NCBI GenBank assembly: GCA_022747635.1
Contig: JAKTNV010000066.1
Coordinates: 395,001 to 459,000 of the forward strand
Origin: Hetaerina americana
Lineage: Eukaryota; Arthropoda; Insecta; Odonata; Calopterygidae
Reading direction: 5' to 3'
DNA: 64,000 nucleotides
Shown here: piece after piece, positions 21,440-31,480 of the stretch
Layout of the letters: each line of letters opens with the position of its first letter
Numbering within the stretch: the first letter of the stretch is position 1
Notes under the pieces: generated by a model
Seen by the model: the letters and a program-made list of their open reading frames with translations, nothing else
Databases searched by the model: none
Told to the model about the DNA's origin: nothing
Translations under genes and position numbers: made by a program

Positions 21440-23235
21440 GATAGCCGAGGATATGGAAAGCTAGCAAAGGCGGGGCGAAATTGGTGCACTCTACAGCAAA
21501 GTTAAATCGTTATCGGGAAGTAAGAAAGGGATATCTATGCTAACAGTTAGAGATAAGGCGGGTAAGGTAATAGCTGTCATAGAAAAGAACCAAGAGAGAT
21601 GGAAGGAATATATAGAAGAACTGTATAGTAAAGAGCTTAGACCATCAAAGTTAGACATAGAAAATGAACATGACGTAGAGGAAGATAGCTTAGGTCCAGG
21701 TATACTAGACTGAGATAGAAAGGGCATTAAGGGAGATGAAACTAGTTAAGGCCGTGGGGGTGGATAACATTCCCGCGGAACTTTTAAAAGGCTTAGGTAA
21801 ATGTGGGAGGAAGAGGCTATATGGGCTGATTCGTAGTATCTATGAGGAAGGAATTTGGCCGGAAGACTTTGTGAGATCAGTTTTAGTTCCTATTCCGAAA
21901 AAGAAAAACGCTACATCAAGTGAGGACTACAGGACAATAAGTTTGATATCCCACGCAGCTAAAGTTGTTCTCAGGATCATAAACAAAAGGATAGAGAGTA
22001 GGGCAAATGATTACTTAGGGGATGATCAGTTTGGGTTTAGGAAGGGGAGAGGTACGTGTGATGCCATTGCAGTAATGAGATTATTAATCGAGAAGAATAT
22101 AGAATACAACCAGAAGGTATTTGCCTGTTTCGTAGATTTCGAAAAAGCGTTTGATGGAGTGAATTGGGAAAAACTAATGAGTATATTGCAGAAAATAGGA
22201 ATAGATTGGAGGGAAAGGAGGCTAATCCGCAACCTGTACATGTCTTAGACTGCTCAGGTGCGTGTGGGAAAAGGGGAGTCAGGATGGGCAGTGTTAGGAA
22301 GGGGTGTAAGGTAGGGTTGCCCATTATCACCGGTGCTGCTCAACCTGTATGCAGAGGAAATGATTAAAGAGGCATGGGAAGAATTGGAGGTAGGAATGAA
22401 AGTGGGCCGGGAATCCGTAAAATAAGTTTGGTTTGCTAATGACCAATCTTTATTTTGTCAGTCAGCCATGGGGTTGCAAGCATTGCGTAATGAATTGGAA
22501 ATTCATTGCGACAGGTATGGGATGAGAATAAATAATAATAAAACAAAGGTTATGCGATTTTCTGGGAAAAAAGGCTACACTGAACATTAAAATAGAAGGG
22601 CAAAAACTAGAGCGGGTTGAACAGTTCTTATCTCGGCAATGTTTTGGACGAACACGGTCAAAATAGTAGTTACGTAATGTAAATAATTGCGCTTGGCAAA
22701 GAGGCTTTTACAAGGAGGAGGGAGTTGATGACAGGGACGTTGAGTAAGGATATTAAAAAAAGTCTCTTAAAAACTTTGTTATGGAGCGTAGTTCTGTGCG
22801 GCGCGGAAACGTGGTCATTGAAGCAGGAGGATAGACGTCGACTGGAGGCTTTTGAAATGTGGGCGTGGAGAAGAATGGAGAAGGTGAAATGGACAGAGAA
22901 GAAAACTAATGAGGAAGTACTTGGTATGGTGGGCGAAGAGAGGGGTTTGTTGGGAGCAATCCTATGGAGGCAGGAAAAGTGGATGAAGGGGGTGTTGACC
23001 GGCAGTGGGATGTTGAAGACTATGATAGAGGGTAGGATGTTGGGCAAAAGAGGAAAGGGAAGGAACAGGATAGGGATGTTGGACGGGATGAAGGGAGGAA
23101 GAAAGTACTCAGAGAGGAAGAGGGACCTGATATAGAGTAGGATGATGGATTTTGTGTTTTGTTAGGAGTAATAAAATATTTGTTTGGTAGTTGTGTCCAT
23201 CCAAAAACCTACCTTAACCGGTAGATTATCTTAAA
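21440..23235 (+). mobile_element. RTE LINE, linker, RT and 3' end
   Basis: Begins in the linker (LYSKVKSLSGSKKGI-like at about 21495), then NIPAELLKGLGKCGRKRL (frame 21736-22248), VRSVLVPIPKK, RTISLISHAAKVVLRIINKR, DQFGFRKGRGTCD, and motif A VDFEKAFDGVNWEK. A stop at 22246 and frameshifts follow. Motif C is damaged (FANDQ near 22435), the thumb is broken, and the C-terminal block ETWSLKQEDRRRLEAFEMW is open at 22725-23135. The shared 3' UTR ends near 23232. The endonuclease half is missing. Inactive. Confidence 0.92.
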
Positions 23236-23860
23236 AAAAAATACCATTTATTTTTATAGTCCGCATAAAAAGTTAATAACGAAAATAATCAGCTTATAAT
23301 AACATGCTGAATAATTTTAATGTTAGTTAATATTAATGGAACTATCCAGGGTTTTTTTAAATTGAATCTTAATCTACGATATCTCTTAAATTTTTGTCAA
23401 CGTACACTGTTTGGACGAATGGTAACTATATTCGTAATTGTTGAAGGAGAAAAAATTAATGACCAGATGCGCACGTATTACTTTGGTGTTCATCTTCAAT
23501 GTCATGGCTATCCTACACACTGGTCCATCTTAAATCTAAATACAACTTCTTGGCACGTTACTTCATTCATTCTGCTCATTTTTGGTGGATTATTCTATTT
23601 AGTGACCAACTTCTTGATTGATTGAAGTTCCACAGCCCAAGCATATCGGAACGCCAATGGACTGCTAGTGGCTTGAAAATAAGTCTCACTGCATTCGACT
23701 AACATCTCCGAGGCGATCCTCGCGTTGCCGTGTGGCTGAGGGGAAGATGTTTTTGGTACACTTCGGTTTTTATTTTTTAATCCACGAGGAGTCACCTTTT
23801 TTGTGACTCCACTATTAATCGGATGTAATAGACATTCTAAAGTATTGAAAAGACTTATTT
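23236..23860. other. AT-rich unassigned interval
   Basis: A 101-codon plus frame (23320-23625) has no similarity that I recognise and lies in AT-rich DNA; probably chance. Confidence 0.3.
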
Positions 23861-24450
23861 CGAGGTGTGTCCGAAAGCTATCCGACCTGCGCTCACATGT
23901 ATCTCCGCATTGGTGCTAATCTTCATGGTCTTCCGGGCCGTGTGGCATCCTTCGAAGTAGACTCAATTTGATTAGACCACGCGCTCCCAGCGGTGCTTCC
24001 ACATCTTAAAGCAGTCCTCGAACGCAGATTTTGGAATGACCTTCAGCTCGCATTACTCTTATTTCCTCTCGAACCGCTTTCCTTTGTGGGCCTTTTTTCA
24101 ATTTTGGAAACATCCCCAGAAGTCGCAGGGAGCCAATATGTCGGGACTGTAAAGGAGGAGGCTGGCGAAGCTGTATGTACAATATCCTGTGTTTCGCCAT
24201 AAATTGCTGCACAACAAGGTTCGCTGAATGCGCTTGGCGCGTGTTATCGTGGTGGCAAAGCCAGTCACCTCGATTGACCAGAGACGCGCGGTCGTTTTCT
24301 TCTCACGGCATCATAATGCAATCTAATTAGTACTTCAACCTAATGTTTGCTGATCGTCTGACTTCTTGGGGCAACTTTGTGATACACAATACACTCACAG
24401 TCATGAAAAACAATAGTAAAACAACGCAGTTCGAATACTCTTCGGACGTA
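23861..24450 (-). mobile_element. mariner family F, copy 1
   Basis: Begins with the terminal sequence CGAGGTGTGTCCGAAAGCTA and stays collinear with the copy at 57.7 kb for more than 500 bp. Translatable scraps on the minus strand include LRLLGMFPKLKKG. More damaged than the other copy, with several indels. The far end is not clear. Confidence 0.75.
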
Positions 24451-24727
24451 CCTCGAATTTTGACCAATTATGTAAGGGATGCCTATCTGAATTTCTAAAA
24501 GTTAGTGGAAATACATTCCATGAATTCAGAGCTGATTTAAATATTTGTGATTGTTGTTTGAAACCAAGAATATACTTTTTAAACGGTTGAAATTTCTGCT
24601 CCGTAATTAATTTTCTTTTTAGGATCTGTAAAACTTTGAAAAAAAATATTTAACGGTCGTATTTCTGATGTGAGACGGGTTTCAGAGAGATGAAGGTACG
24701 CTATAAGGCTAAAAAATACACTTAACA
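24451..24727. other. AT-rich unassigned interval
   Basis: No features seen. Confidence 0.3.
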
Positions 24728-24818
24728 CTTCCACAATAAACATTTGACATTTCACGACCATGGTTTCGATGATGCTAAGCATCGAAACCATGGTCGGGAA
24801 ATATCAAATTTGTGGAAG
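24728..24818. repeat. palindrome of two PLE tails
   Basis: The arms match around the centre GATGC-TAA-GCATC (24771-24783). Each arm, read outward, gives GCATC, GAAACCATGGTC, then an AT-rich part and TGTGGAAG. This is the second half of the hammerhead-like tail seen at 47.5 and 48.8 kb. Two tails are joined head to head at the stem II hairpin. Confidence 0.7.
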
Positions 24819-24962
24819 TCTAAAGTTTATTGTGGAAATGTAAAGTTTATTTTTTACCTTCGCCATGAAGGATTTCTACAAAGCTAAACCTGAAACCATT
24901 ATGGTGGTACAACTTGATAATAGCTGTAAAAATTAATTTTCCTAATTTAATTTTTAAATTTG

Positions 24963-24963
24963 G

Positions 24964-25035
<72 letters not shown>

Positions 25036-25062
25036 TATATATATATATAGTATATAACGATT
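24963..25062. repeat. (TA)n array
   Basis: About 70 bases of pure TA followed by a small TATAG palindrome. Confidence 0.97.
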
Positions 25063-25087
25063 GTACGGAAAAACTCACACGAGCGGC

Positions 25088-25326
25088 ACAATAATGGGCT
25101 GACACAATATAACACAAATAGAATAGGATAGCAACATTTAAAAGGACACTCACAAGGATAATTGTTCGAGCTTTCGGCCCTCTCAGAGGCCTTCTTCAAG
25201 AGAGACTGCAGTCTCTCTTGAAGAAGGCCTCTGAGAGGGCCGAAAGCTCGAACAATTTACCGTGTGAGTGTCCTTTTAAATGTTGCTTATCTCTTCAATT
25301 TGTGCTATATTGTGTCAGCCTATTAT
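25088..25326. repeat. 240-bp palindrome of two PLE-like tails
   Basis: The centre is AGAGACTGCAGTCTCT (25201-25216). The arms of about 118 bp are perfect over the inner 50 bp or so and diverge slightly outward. Read outward, each arm has TTGAAGA (plus copy 25218-25224), a hairpin GGCCTC/GAGGGCC, GAAA (25242-25245), GCTCGAACAATT, then GTGAGTGTCCTTTTAAATG. The GTGAGTGTCC word also follows the PLE-2 motif at 13.3 kb. A mariner D copy lies 14 bases to the right. Confidence 0.85.
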
Positions 25327-25339
25327 ATATATATACACA

Positions 25340-26092
25340 CGAGGGTCATCCGGAAAGTAGTACCCGTTCGTGCCGCATGAAGTGCTGACGACGCGAGTAG
25401 CCGCTGGACGAGGTCAGATAGCTTCAGTGGCTTGTCTGCCTTCTCTGAGCCAAGTTGCGTGACGCTAGCATTGCCTGTGTTGTTTCTGTGATTGTTTACA
25501 ATGTTTAAAAAAATTGAGAACGCCGCCAGTTGTGAAGTGAGGGCAGTGATTAAATTCCTCAATGCAAGAAACGTTCGCCCATGTGATATTCATCGCCAAT
25601 TAAAGGAGGTGTATGGAGACAATGTAATGGACGAGTCGTCTGTTCGGCGGTGGTGTCGCAACTTCAACATGGGGAGGGGGAACACACACGACGATGAGCG
25701 TTCGGAGAGACCGTCTGTCATTACAGACCAACTGGTGAGCTCAGTTGACGAATTCGTGAGGAACGATCGGCGCGTCACAATTGATGACATCTGTGAGCAT
25801 TTTCCCAATGTTTCTCGAACAATTGTTCATGAAATTGTTAAACACCATCTGCATTATGCAAAAATTTGTGCAAGATGGGTCCCTCGCGTATCTCAATGAG
25901 CTGGCGGCGAAGGACTATGCAGCAGGAATACAGAAACTTGTCACACGTTATGACAAATGCCTTAATTTGCTTGGAGATTATGTTGAGAAGTAGTTTAAAG
26001 TATCCTCTTTCAAATAAAATTTTTTATGTTTGTTAATATTTACTTTTGTGTCTTTATTTCACGAACGGGTACTACTTTCCGGATGACCCTCG
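25340..26092 (+). mobile_element. mariner family D, copy 2, deletion derivative
   Basis: 753 bp with both terminal repeats, flanked by CA/TG and then TATA. Nearly identical to copy 1 apart from a larger internal deletion: the frame 25492-25899 gives the whole DNA-binding half to ICARWVPR, then three codons and a stop. The C-terminal AYLNELAAKDYAAGIQK tail is out of frame at 25893-25993. All catalytic residues are absent. Confidence 0.95.
25492..25899 (+). CDS. truncated mariner D transposase (DNA-binding only)
   Basis: An open frame of 135 codons from the family start codon (MFTMFKKIENAASCEVR). It contains both helix-turn-helix units (RPCDIHRQLKEVYGDNV and VTIDDICEHFPNVSRT) and the hinge ERPSVITD, and ends just after WVPR. 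In mariners these units bind the terminal repeats. If expressed, it would be a binding protein without nuclease, which could compete with full-length transposase; that role is inferred and expression is unknown. Confidence 0.7.
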   Translation: MFTMFKKIENAASCEVRAVIKFLNARNVRPCDIHRQLKEVYGDNVMDESSVRRWCRNFNMGRGNTHDDERSERPSVITDQLVSSVDEFVRNDRRVTIDDICEHFPNVSRTIVHEIVKHHLHYAKICARWVPRVSQ

Positions 26093-26134
26093 TGTATATA
26101 TATATACATATATATATAGTATATATATATATAA
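26093..26134. repeat. short TA/TATG repeats
   Basis: Small TA tract between mariner D copy 2 and a SINE. Confidence 0.9.
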
Positions 26135-26139
26135 CCAAA

Positions 26140-26330
26140 TCACAGTACTATGCCCTCTGCAGCGTGTGAAATTCAGACGTTAACAGGGTAATATGGGGGA
26201 GGCAGCTTCTTTCCCCGTGCCGGTTATGGTTCTCCAGGAACATATTGTGCCCGAAAAATCACACAGTGCTGCTGGTGGAGGTTTGGGCGCCCAGAGACTG
26301 CCGCAGGTGCCCTGGACTACCGCGACCCAC
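26140..26330 (-). mobile_element. SINE family S2, copy 2
   Basis: Collinear with 17921-18153 (GCCGGTTATGGTT, CCGAAAAATCAC, GGTGGAG, GGCGCCCAGAG, GGACTACCGCGACCCAC). The tRNA-like head has lost its middle, including box B. Like copy 1 it adjoins TA-rich DNA. Confidence 0.75.
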
Positions 26331-27721
26331 TTATTTGTACATGCATGAAAGTCTCGCGGCCTCCATTTATGGGAAATATATTACCAGTACCGAGACCGTG
26401 TCACGGGTTGTCTCCTAATTTTTTTTAATCGTCCTAAATTGCCTTTACCATTGCATTGCAAGATGCCGGAGTTCTGCATGGAACCTTTATCTAAACGAGA
26501 AATAAATCGATCAAATCGAACGGGACTACTTTCGTCCGTGTACCTTTTTCTCCTCAGAGCCGCACTGACGTCACAATCGACCATATGGGCCGGACGGGCG
26601 TTAGATGTGTGACGTCATTCCCCCTCCCCGCCCCATCCCTTCCCCTCCCCCCTCCATTCCCCTCCCCCCAGTCAATTCGTTGAATATCCGAGACCTTCGG
26701 TTGATCTAGAATCCGTCCGCGATGGGAATGTGACGCGGGAACGATTCTCTTCTCTTTCATTAAATTGAATTTGAAAGCGACTCCTCAGCTTCATCAGTGG
26801 GGTGAAAGGGACGGCGATTTTCTTTTTTTATGAATTAAATTTTTTATATATATTTTTAATCAAATCAATCCCTTTGCAGCGTTTTGGTGGAGATATGCTA
26901 CTCACGTACGTTGGGGCCTTGGAGTAATTCTTTCCCCCCCCCCTTCCCCCGTCCACCCTCTCCCCTACACTTAGTCGTACACGGAAATCGGAGTTCGAAA
27001 CGGAAATTCATCTCCCGGTCGCTACTCCGCAATATTGATTTTGTTTTACATGCCGGCCCTCCTTTCCTCCTTCCGTTACATCTGGCGTCTCGTCCCTGCG
27101 AGAGAGAGAGGGAGGGGGGGCGTCCGACAAAGGGAACCTCTGCCCGTTTCCATGGACTGACCCGTTCTCTTTTCTATCGACATTTTTTCATCCGAAGGGA
27201 AATGAAACTATATATTTTTTTCAAATCCTCCTGCGTCAGGGAAGTCATTCACGTCGTTTTGGGGCTTACGCCCGATTCATTTCGTACGGTTTTCTTTCTG
27301 CAAATTCCGGTGCCTCGCATTGCTTCGCCGTATTTTTTCCGCGTCCAACCTCTGAAACCCTACAAAAAATTGGTAATTCTAATCTGACCGTGAAATTTTT
27401 GCCGGGGCATATGAACCGGGAAAAAATAAACCGGATATTACATTATTCTTGTGGTCATGCTGTCGCATGTCGTTGAATCGAAATTGTTAGGAATGTTGGC
27501 TAATGTTCGATAATCAATCAGGAACTTTGGAACATTATTCGATAGTTTTAGATTCCGATGCATTATTCGCTTTCGATATAAAAGTGTGGCGTGAGGTGGG
27601 AATTGATTTTTTTGCGTTTAGGAAATATTAATTTATACGTGTTTTTAATAATATGTTTTTCATTTATTTAACGGAGGAAAATTTGTAAAAATAATACATA
27701 AATAAAAATAAAAATAAATTT
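26331..27721. other. unassigned, partly GC-rich, possible promoter region
   Basis: 26560-27300 has unusually high GC and C-runs for this window, no recognised repeat, and the two CRE palindromes listed next. A 167-codon plus frame (26884-27387) has no domain and a low-complexity proline start. 27400-27720 is AT-rich. Confidence 0.35.
26566..26617. promoter_or_regulatory. paired CRE-type palindromes
   Basis: TGACGTCA occurs at 26566-26573 and again at 26610-26617, 44 bases apart, followed by CCCCTCCCCGCCCC. CREB/ATF-type factors bind this palindrome in animals. No downstream gene was recognised, so a promoter is only a candidate. Confidence 0.35.
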
Positions 27722-29543
27722 ATGATGGACAATAGAGATATTTTGAGTCCTGGCAACTACGGAGCTCGGCCCAATCGGCCGTGTGTCATGCCCGGCAGCG
27801 GGGGAGGCAAGGCTTCCGCGATCGTCATCCCACGAAACCCTTGCAAGGGAAAACCAGCAGCAGAAGGGCAGAAGACGCAGGAGAAGAAGACCACATTAGT
27901 TAGAATAGGAACGTTGAATGTTAGGACAATGATGAGGACAGGGAAATTGGAGAATGCTAAACGAAAGATGGAACGGGGAAATATCGATATTTTAGGTCTA
28001 TGAGAGGTGAGTTGGAAAGATAGCGGGGATTACTGGAGTGATGAGTATAGAATAATATACAGCGGCGAGGACGAGAGCCAAACAGGGGTTGCCATAGTAT
28101 TAAATAAAGAGGTAGGAAGAAGCGTAGTCGACATAGAGCAGGTAACGGATAGAATACTACTAGTAGAGATTAAAGCAGAATCGAGGAACTTAGTTATTAT
28201 TCAGGTATACATGCCACCGAGCAACCATAAGGAGGTAGAGGTCGATAGGATATACGATCAGATAGAGGACATAATCGCGTGTGTTCCTGCAGGGAAACAT
28301 TTGATAGAGATGGGGGATTGGAATGCGACGGTAGGTAAAGGAAGAGATGGTGACGAGGTCGGGGACTACGGTGTAGGCATGAGGAATGACCGCGGGAAGA
28401 AAGCAGTTGAGTTCTTCAGGAGACAGGGGTTAGTCGTCACCAACACTTGGTTTAGACACCACAAAAGACGCAGGTATACATGGAAAATGCCAGGTGACTC
28501 AGGAAGATATCAGCTAGATTATATCCTGGTTAGACAAAGGTTTAGGAACAGTGTGATAAATTCCCACAGCTTCCTGGGAGCGGATGCGGACTCTGACAAC
28601 AATTTAATTATTTTGAAATGTAGCGTACGTTTCAAAAAGATAAGGCATGGGCGGCGAGTTAGAAAATGGAATGTAGAAGCATTAAATGGTTTGAAAAGGA
28701 AGGAATACAAACAGGCGGTAGAGGAAATCATGGAGGATGGTAAAGAGCTAAGTACTGTCGAAGAAAAATGGGAGAGTATCAAGAAATGGTTGTCTAAAGC
28801 CGCGAAAGACACTATTAGAACCGTTAACGCTAAAAATACTAGGAAACCATGGATCACGGATGAGATGATTACAAAGATGGATGAGCGGCGAAAATGGAAG
28901 AATGTAAATACAGAATTAGGCAAAAAGAAGTACAAAGAATTGCACAATAAATTGAGGCGGGCAACAAATAAAGCCTAAGAAGCATGGTGGAAGACGCAGT
29001 GTGAGGATATGGGAAGTCTGGAGTGGAAGGGTGAAATCGGTTCGCTGCACAGCAAAGTTAAATCTTTATCGGGAAGTAAGAAAGGGAGATACGACTACAG
29101 TTAGAGATAGGGCGGGTAAGGTAATAGTTGACATAGGAAAGATCGAAGAGAAATGGAAGGAGTATTTAGAAGAATTGTATAGTAAAGAGCTTAGACCGAC
29201 AAATTTAGACATAGAAAAGGAACATGACGTAGAGAAAGGTAGCTTAGTTCCAGGCATTCTAGAAAATGAGATAGAAAGGGCATTAACGGAGATGAAACTA
29301 AATAAGGCCGTGGGGTGGATAACATTCCCGCTGAATTTTTAAAATGCTTGGGAAAATGTGGGAGGAAGAGGCTATATGGCCTGATCCGTAGCATTTATGA
29401 CGAAGAAATCTGGCCGGAAGACTTTTTAAGATCAGTATTAGATACATACCGAAAAAAGGTAAAGGCTACATCATGTGAGGACAATAGGACGATAAGTTTG
29501 ATATCCCACGCAGCTAAAGTTGTTCTTGGGATCATAAACAAAA
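27720..29543 (+). mobile_element. RTE LINE 5' half (3'-truncated)
   Basis: Runs from the ORF start through endonuclease and linker to the first RT blocks (CGRKRLYGLIRSIYDEEIW, RTISLISHAAKVVLGIINK). It then switches at 29543 to a minus-strand RTE. The 5' UTR present at 30.9 and 41.6 kb is absent. Frameshifts at about 29092 and 29317 break the RT part. Confidence 0.92.
27722..28978 (+). pseudogene. RTE endonuclease domain ORF, one internal stop
   Basis: Two open stretches, 27722-28003 and 28007-28978, lie in one frame and are split only by TGA at 28001-28003, where other copies have TGC in LGLCEVRWKD. The domain is an exonuclease-endonuclease-phosphatase (APE-like) fold: LVRIGTLNVRTMMRTGKL near residue 59, NIDILGL, IQVYMPPSN, the catalytic EMGDWNATVG, and RYQLDYILV near the end. 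It would nick the target strand. The frame ends at a second stop (28976) where the family continues into the linker. Confidence 0.9.
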
Positions 29544-30238
29544 GTAGATCGCATAACCTTTGTATTCTTAATATTGATTCTCATCCCATACCTGTCGCAC
29601 TGAATTTCCCATTCATTAAGCAATGCTTGCAACCCCTTGGCTGACTGACAAACTAAAGCTTGGTCATCAGTAAACCTAACTGGTTTTACAAATTCCCCGC
29701 CCACTTTCATTCCTACCTCCAGTTCTTCCCATGCCTCTTTAATCATTTCCTCTGCATACAGGTTGAACAGCAACGGTGATAATGGGCAACCCTGCCTTAC
29801 ACCCCTTCCGAACACTGCCCATCCTGACTCCCCGTTCCCCACTCGCACCTGAGCAGTCTGAGACATGTACAGGTTGCGGATTAGCCTCTTTTCCGTACAA
29901 TCTATTCCTATTTTCTGCAATATACACATTAGTTTTTCCCAATTCACTCTATCAAACGCTTTTTCGAAATCTACGAAACAGGCAAATACCTCCTGGTTGT
30001 GTTCTACATTCCTCTCAAATAATAATCTCATTACTGCAATGGCATCATGCATACCTCTCCCCTTCATAAACACAAACTGATCATCCCCTAAGTAATCATT
30101 TGCCCTACTCTCTAACTTTTTTGTGATCGTGAGAACAACTTCAGCTGCGTGGGACATCAAAGTTATCGTCCTGTGGTCCTCACATGATGTAGCCTTTACC
30201 TTTTTCGGAATAGGAACTAATACTGATCTCACAAGGTC
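29544..30238 (-). mobile_element. RTE LINE RT fragment, tail to tail with the 27.7-kb copy
   Basis: The 253-codon minus frame (29471-30232) reads VRSVLVPIPKK, RTITLMSHAAEVV, DQFVFMKGRG, motif A VDFEKAFDRVNWEK, motif B GVRQGCPLSPLLFNLYAEEM, motif C FTDDQ (A to T in FADD), then MRINIKNTKVM. The last 25 codons are unrelated plus-copy DNA past the junction. It starts exactly where the endonuclease piece stops (30238), so linker and first RT part are deleted. Subfamily marks (FERNVEHNQE) differ from the 5.5-kb copy. Confidence 0.9.
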
Positions 30239-31120
30239 TCATCCGCTGCCACCATCTCTTCTCTCGCCTACCGTTGCATTCCAATCCCCCATCTCTATCA
30301 AATGTTTCCCTGCAGGAACACACGCGATTATGTTCCCTATCTGATCGTATATCCTATCGACCTCTTCTTTCTTATGGTGGCTCGATGGCATGTATACCTG
30401 AATAATAACTAAGTTCGTTGGTTCTGCTCTAATCTCCACTAGTAGTATTCTATCCGTTACCTGCTCTATGTTGACTACGCTTCTTCCTACCTCTTCATTT
30501 AATACTATGGCAACCCCTCGTTGGCTCTCGTCCCCACCGCTGTATATTATTCTATACTTATCACTCCAGTAATCCCCGCTATCTTTCCATCTCACCTCGC
30601 ATAGACCTAAAATATCTATATTTACCCTTCCCATCTCTCGCTTAGCATTCTCCAATTTCCCTGTCCTCATCATTGTCCTAACATTCCACCTTCCTATTCT
30701 AACTAATGTGGTCTTCTTCTCCTGCGTCTTCTGTCCTGCTGCTGCTGGTTTTCCTTTGCAAGGGTTTCGTGGGATGACGACCGTGGAAGCCTTGCCTCCC
30801 CCGCTGCCGGGCACGACAAACGGCCGATTGGGCCGAGCCCCGTGGTTGCCAGGACTCAAAATATCTGTACAGTCCATCATATTTTTCTTGGGAATGATAA
30901 TTGAGGTGGTTTCCCGTTGCCTTCCTCAATAGTGTTTTTAACGTGACACCATCACTTACTGGCCGCCCCACTGGGGTCAGACGCCATTGCAGCCGCCTCA
31001 CTGAGGAACAGACGCTGCGTGGACTACCTTTCGTCTGGCTCCTAACCTTCGACCTATCTGGCATGGGTGACCCTACCACGAGCAATTATTATTGCTCCCG
31101 TCTTCACAGCTCTGTGGGTC
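30239..31120 (-). mobile_element. RTE LINE endonuclease N-terminal part and 5' UTR
   Basis: The 213-codon frame (30239-30880) begins MMDCTDILSPGNHGARPNR and covers the endonuclease to EMGDWNATVGERRDGG without a stop: LVRIGRWNVRTMM, CEVRWKDSGDYW, IQVYMPSSH. About 230 bp of 5' UTR follow (30890-31120), matched by 41547-41745. The deletion joining it to the RT piece at 30238 removes the C-terminal endonuclease residues. Confidence 0.92.
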
Positions 31121-31480
31121 ATCGGAACGCACCCCATTTCTCTCTGAGTACCTTCTTCCTCCCTTCATCCCGTCCAACACCGCTATCCTGTTCCTTCCCT
31201 TTCCTCTTTTGCCCAGCATTCTCCCCTCTATCAGTCTTTAACGTCCCATTGCCGGTCAAAACCCCCTTCATCCACTTTTCCTGCCACCATACCAAGTACT
31301 TCTTCATTTGTTTTCATCTCTGTCCATTTTACCTTCTCGTTTCTTCTCCACACCCACATTTCAAAAGCACCCAGTCTACGTCGATCCTCCTGCTTCAATG
31401 ACCACGTTTCCGCACCGTTCATAGCTACGCTTCACATCAAAGTTTTTTCGAGTTTTTTTCTTAATATCCTTACTCAACGT
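31121..31480 (-). mobile_element. RTE LINE C-terminal fragment
   Basis: Minus frames give GAETWSLKQEDRRRLGAFEMW, EKVKWTEMKTNEEVLGMV and VLTGNGTLK. It stops at about 31125 in the family's last coding block, without a 3' UTR, and is followed directly by the 5' UTR of the next copy in the same orientation. Confidence 0.88.

Noticed and set aside
23320..23625. 101-codon frame as a small membrane-like protein
   Set aside because: AT-rich, no known domain, no supporting neighbours; chance is more likely.
26884..27387. 167-codon frame as a host gene
   Set aside because: Low-complexity proline start, no domain, no splice-supported continuation visible.
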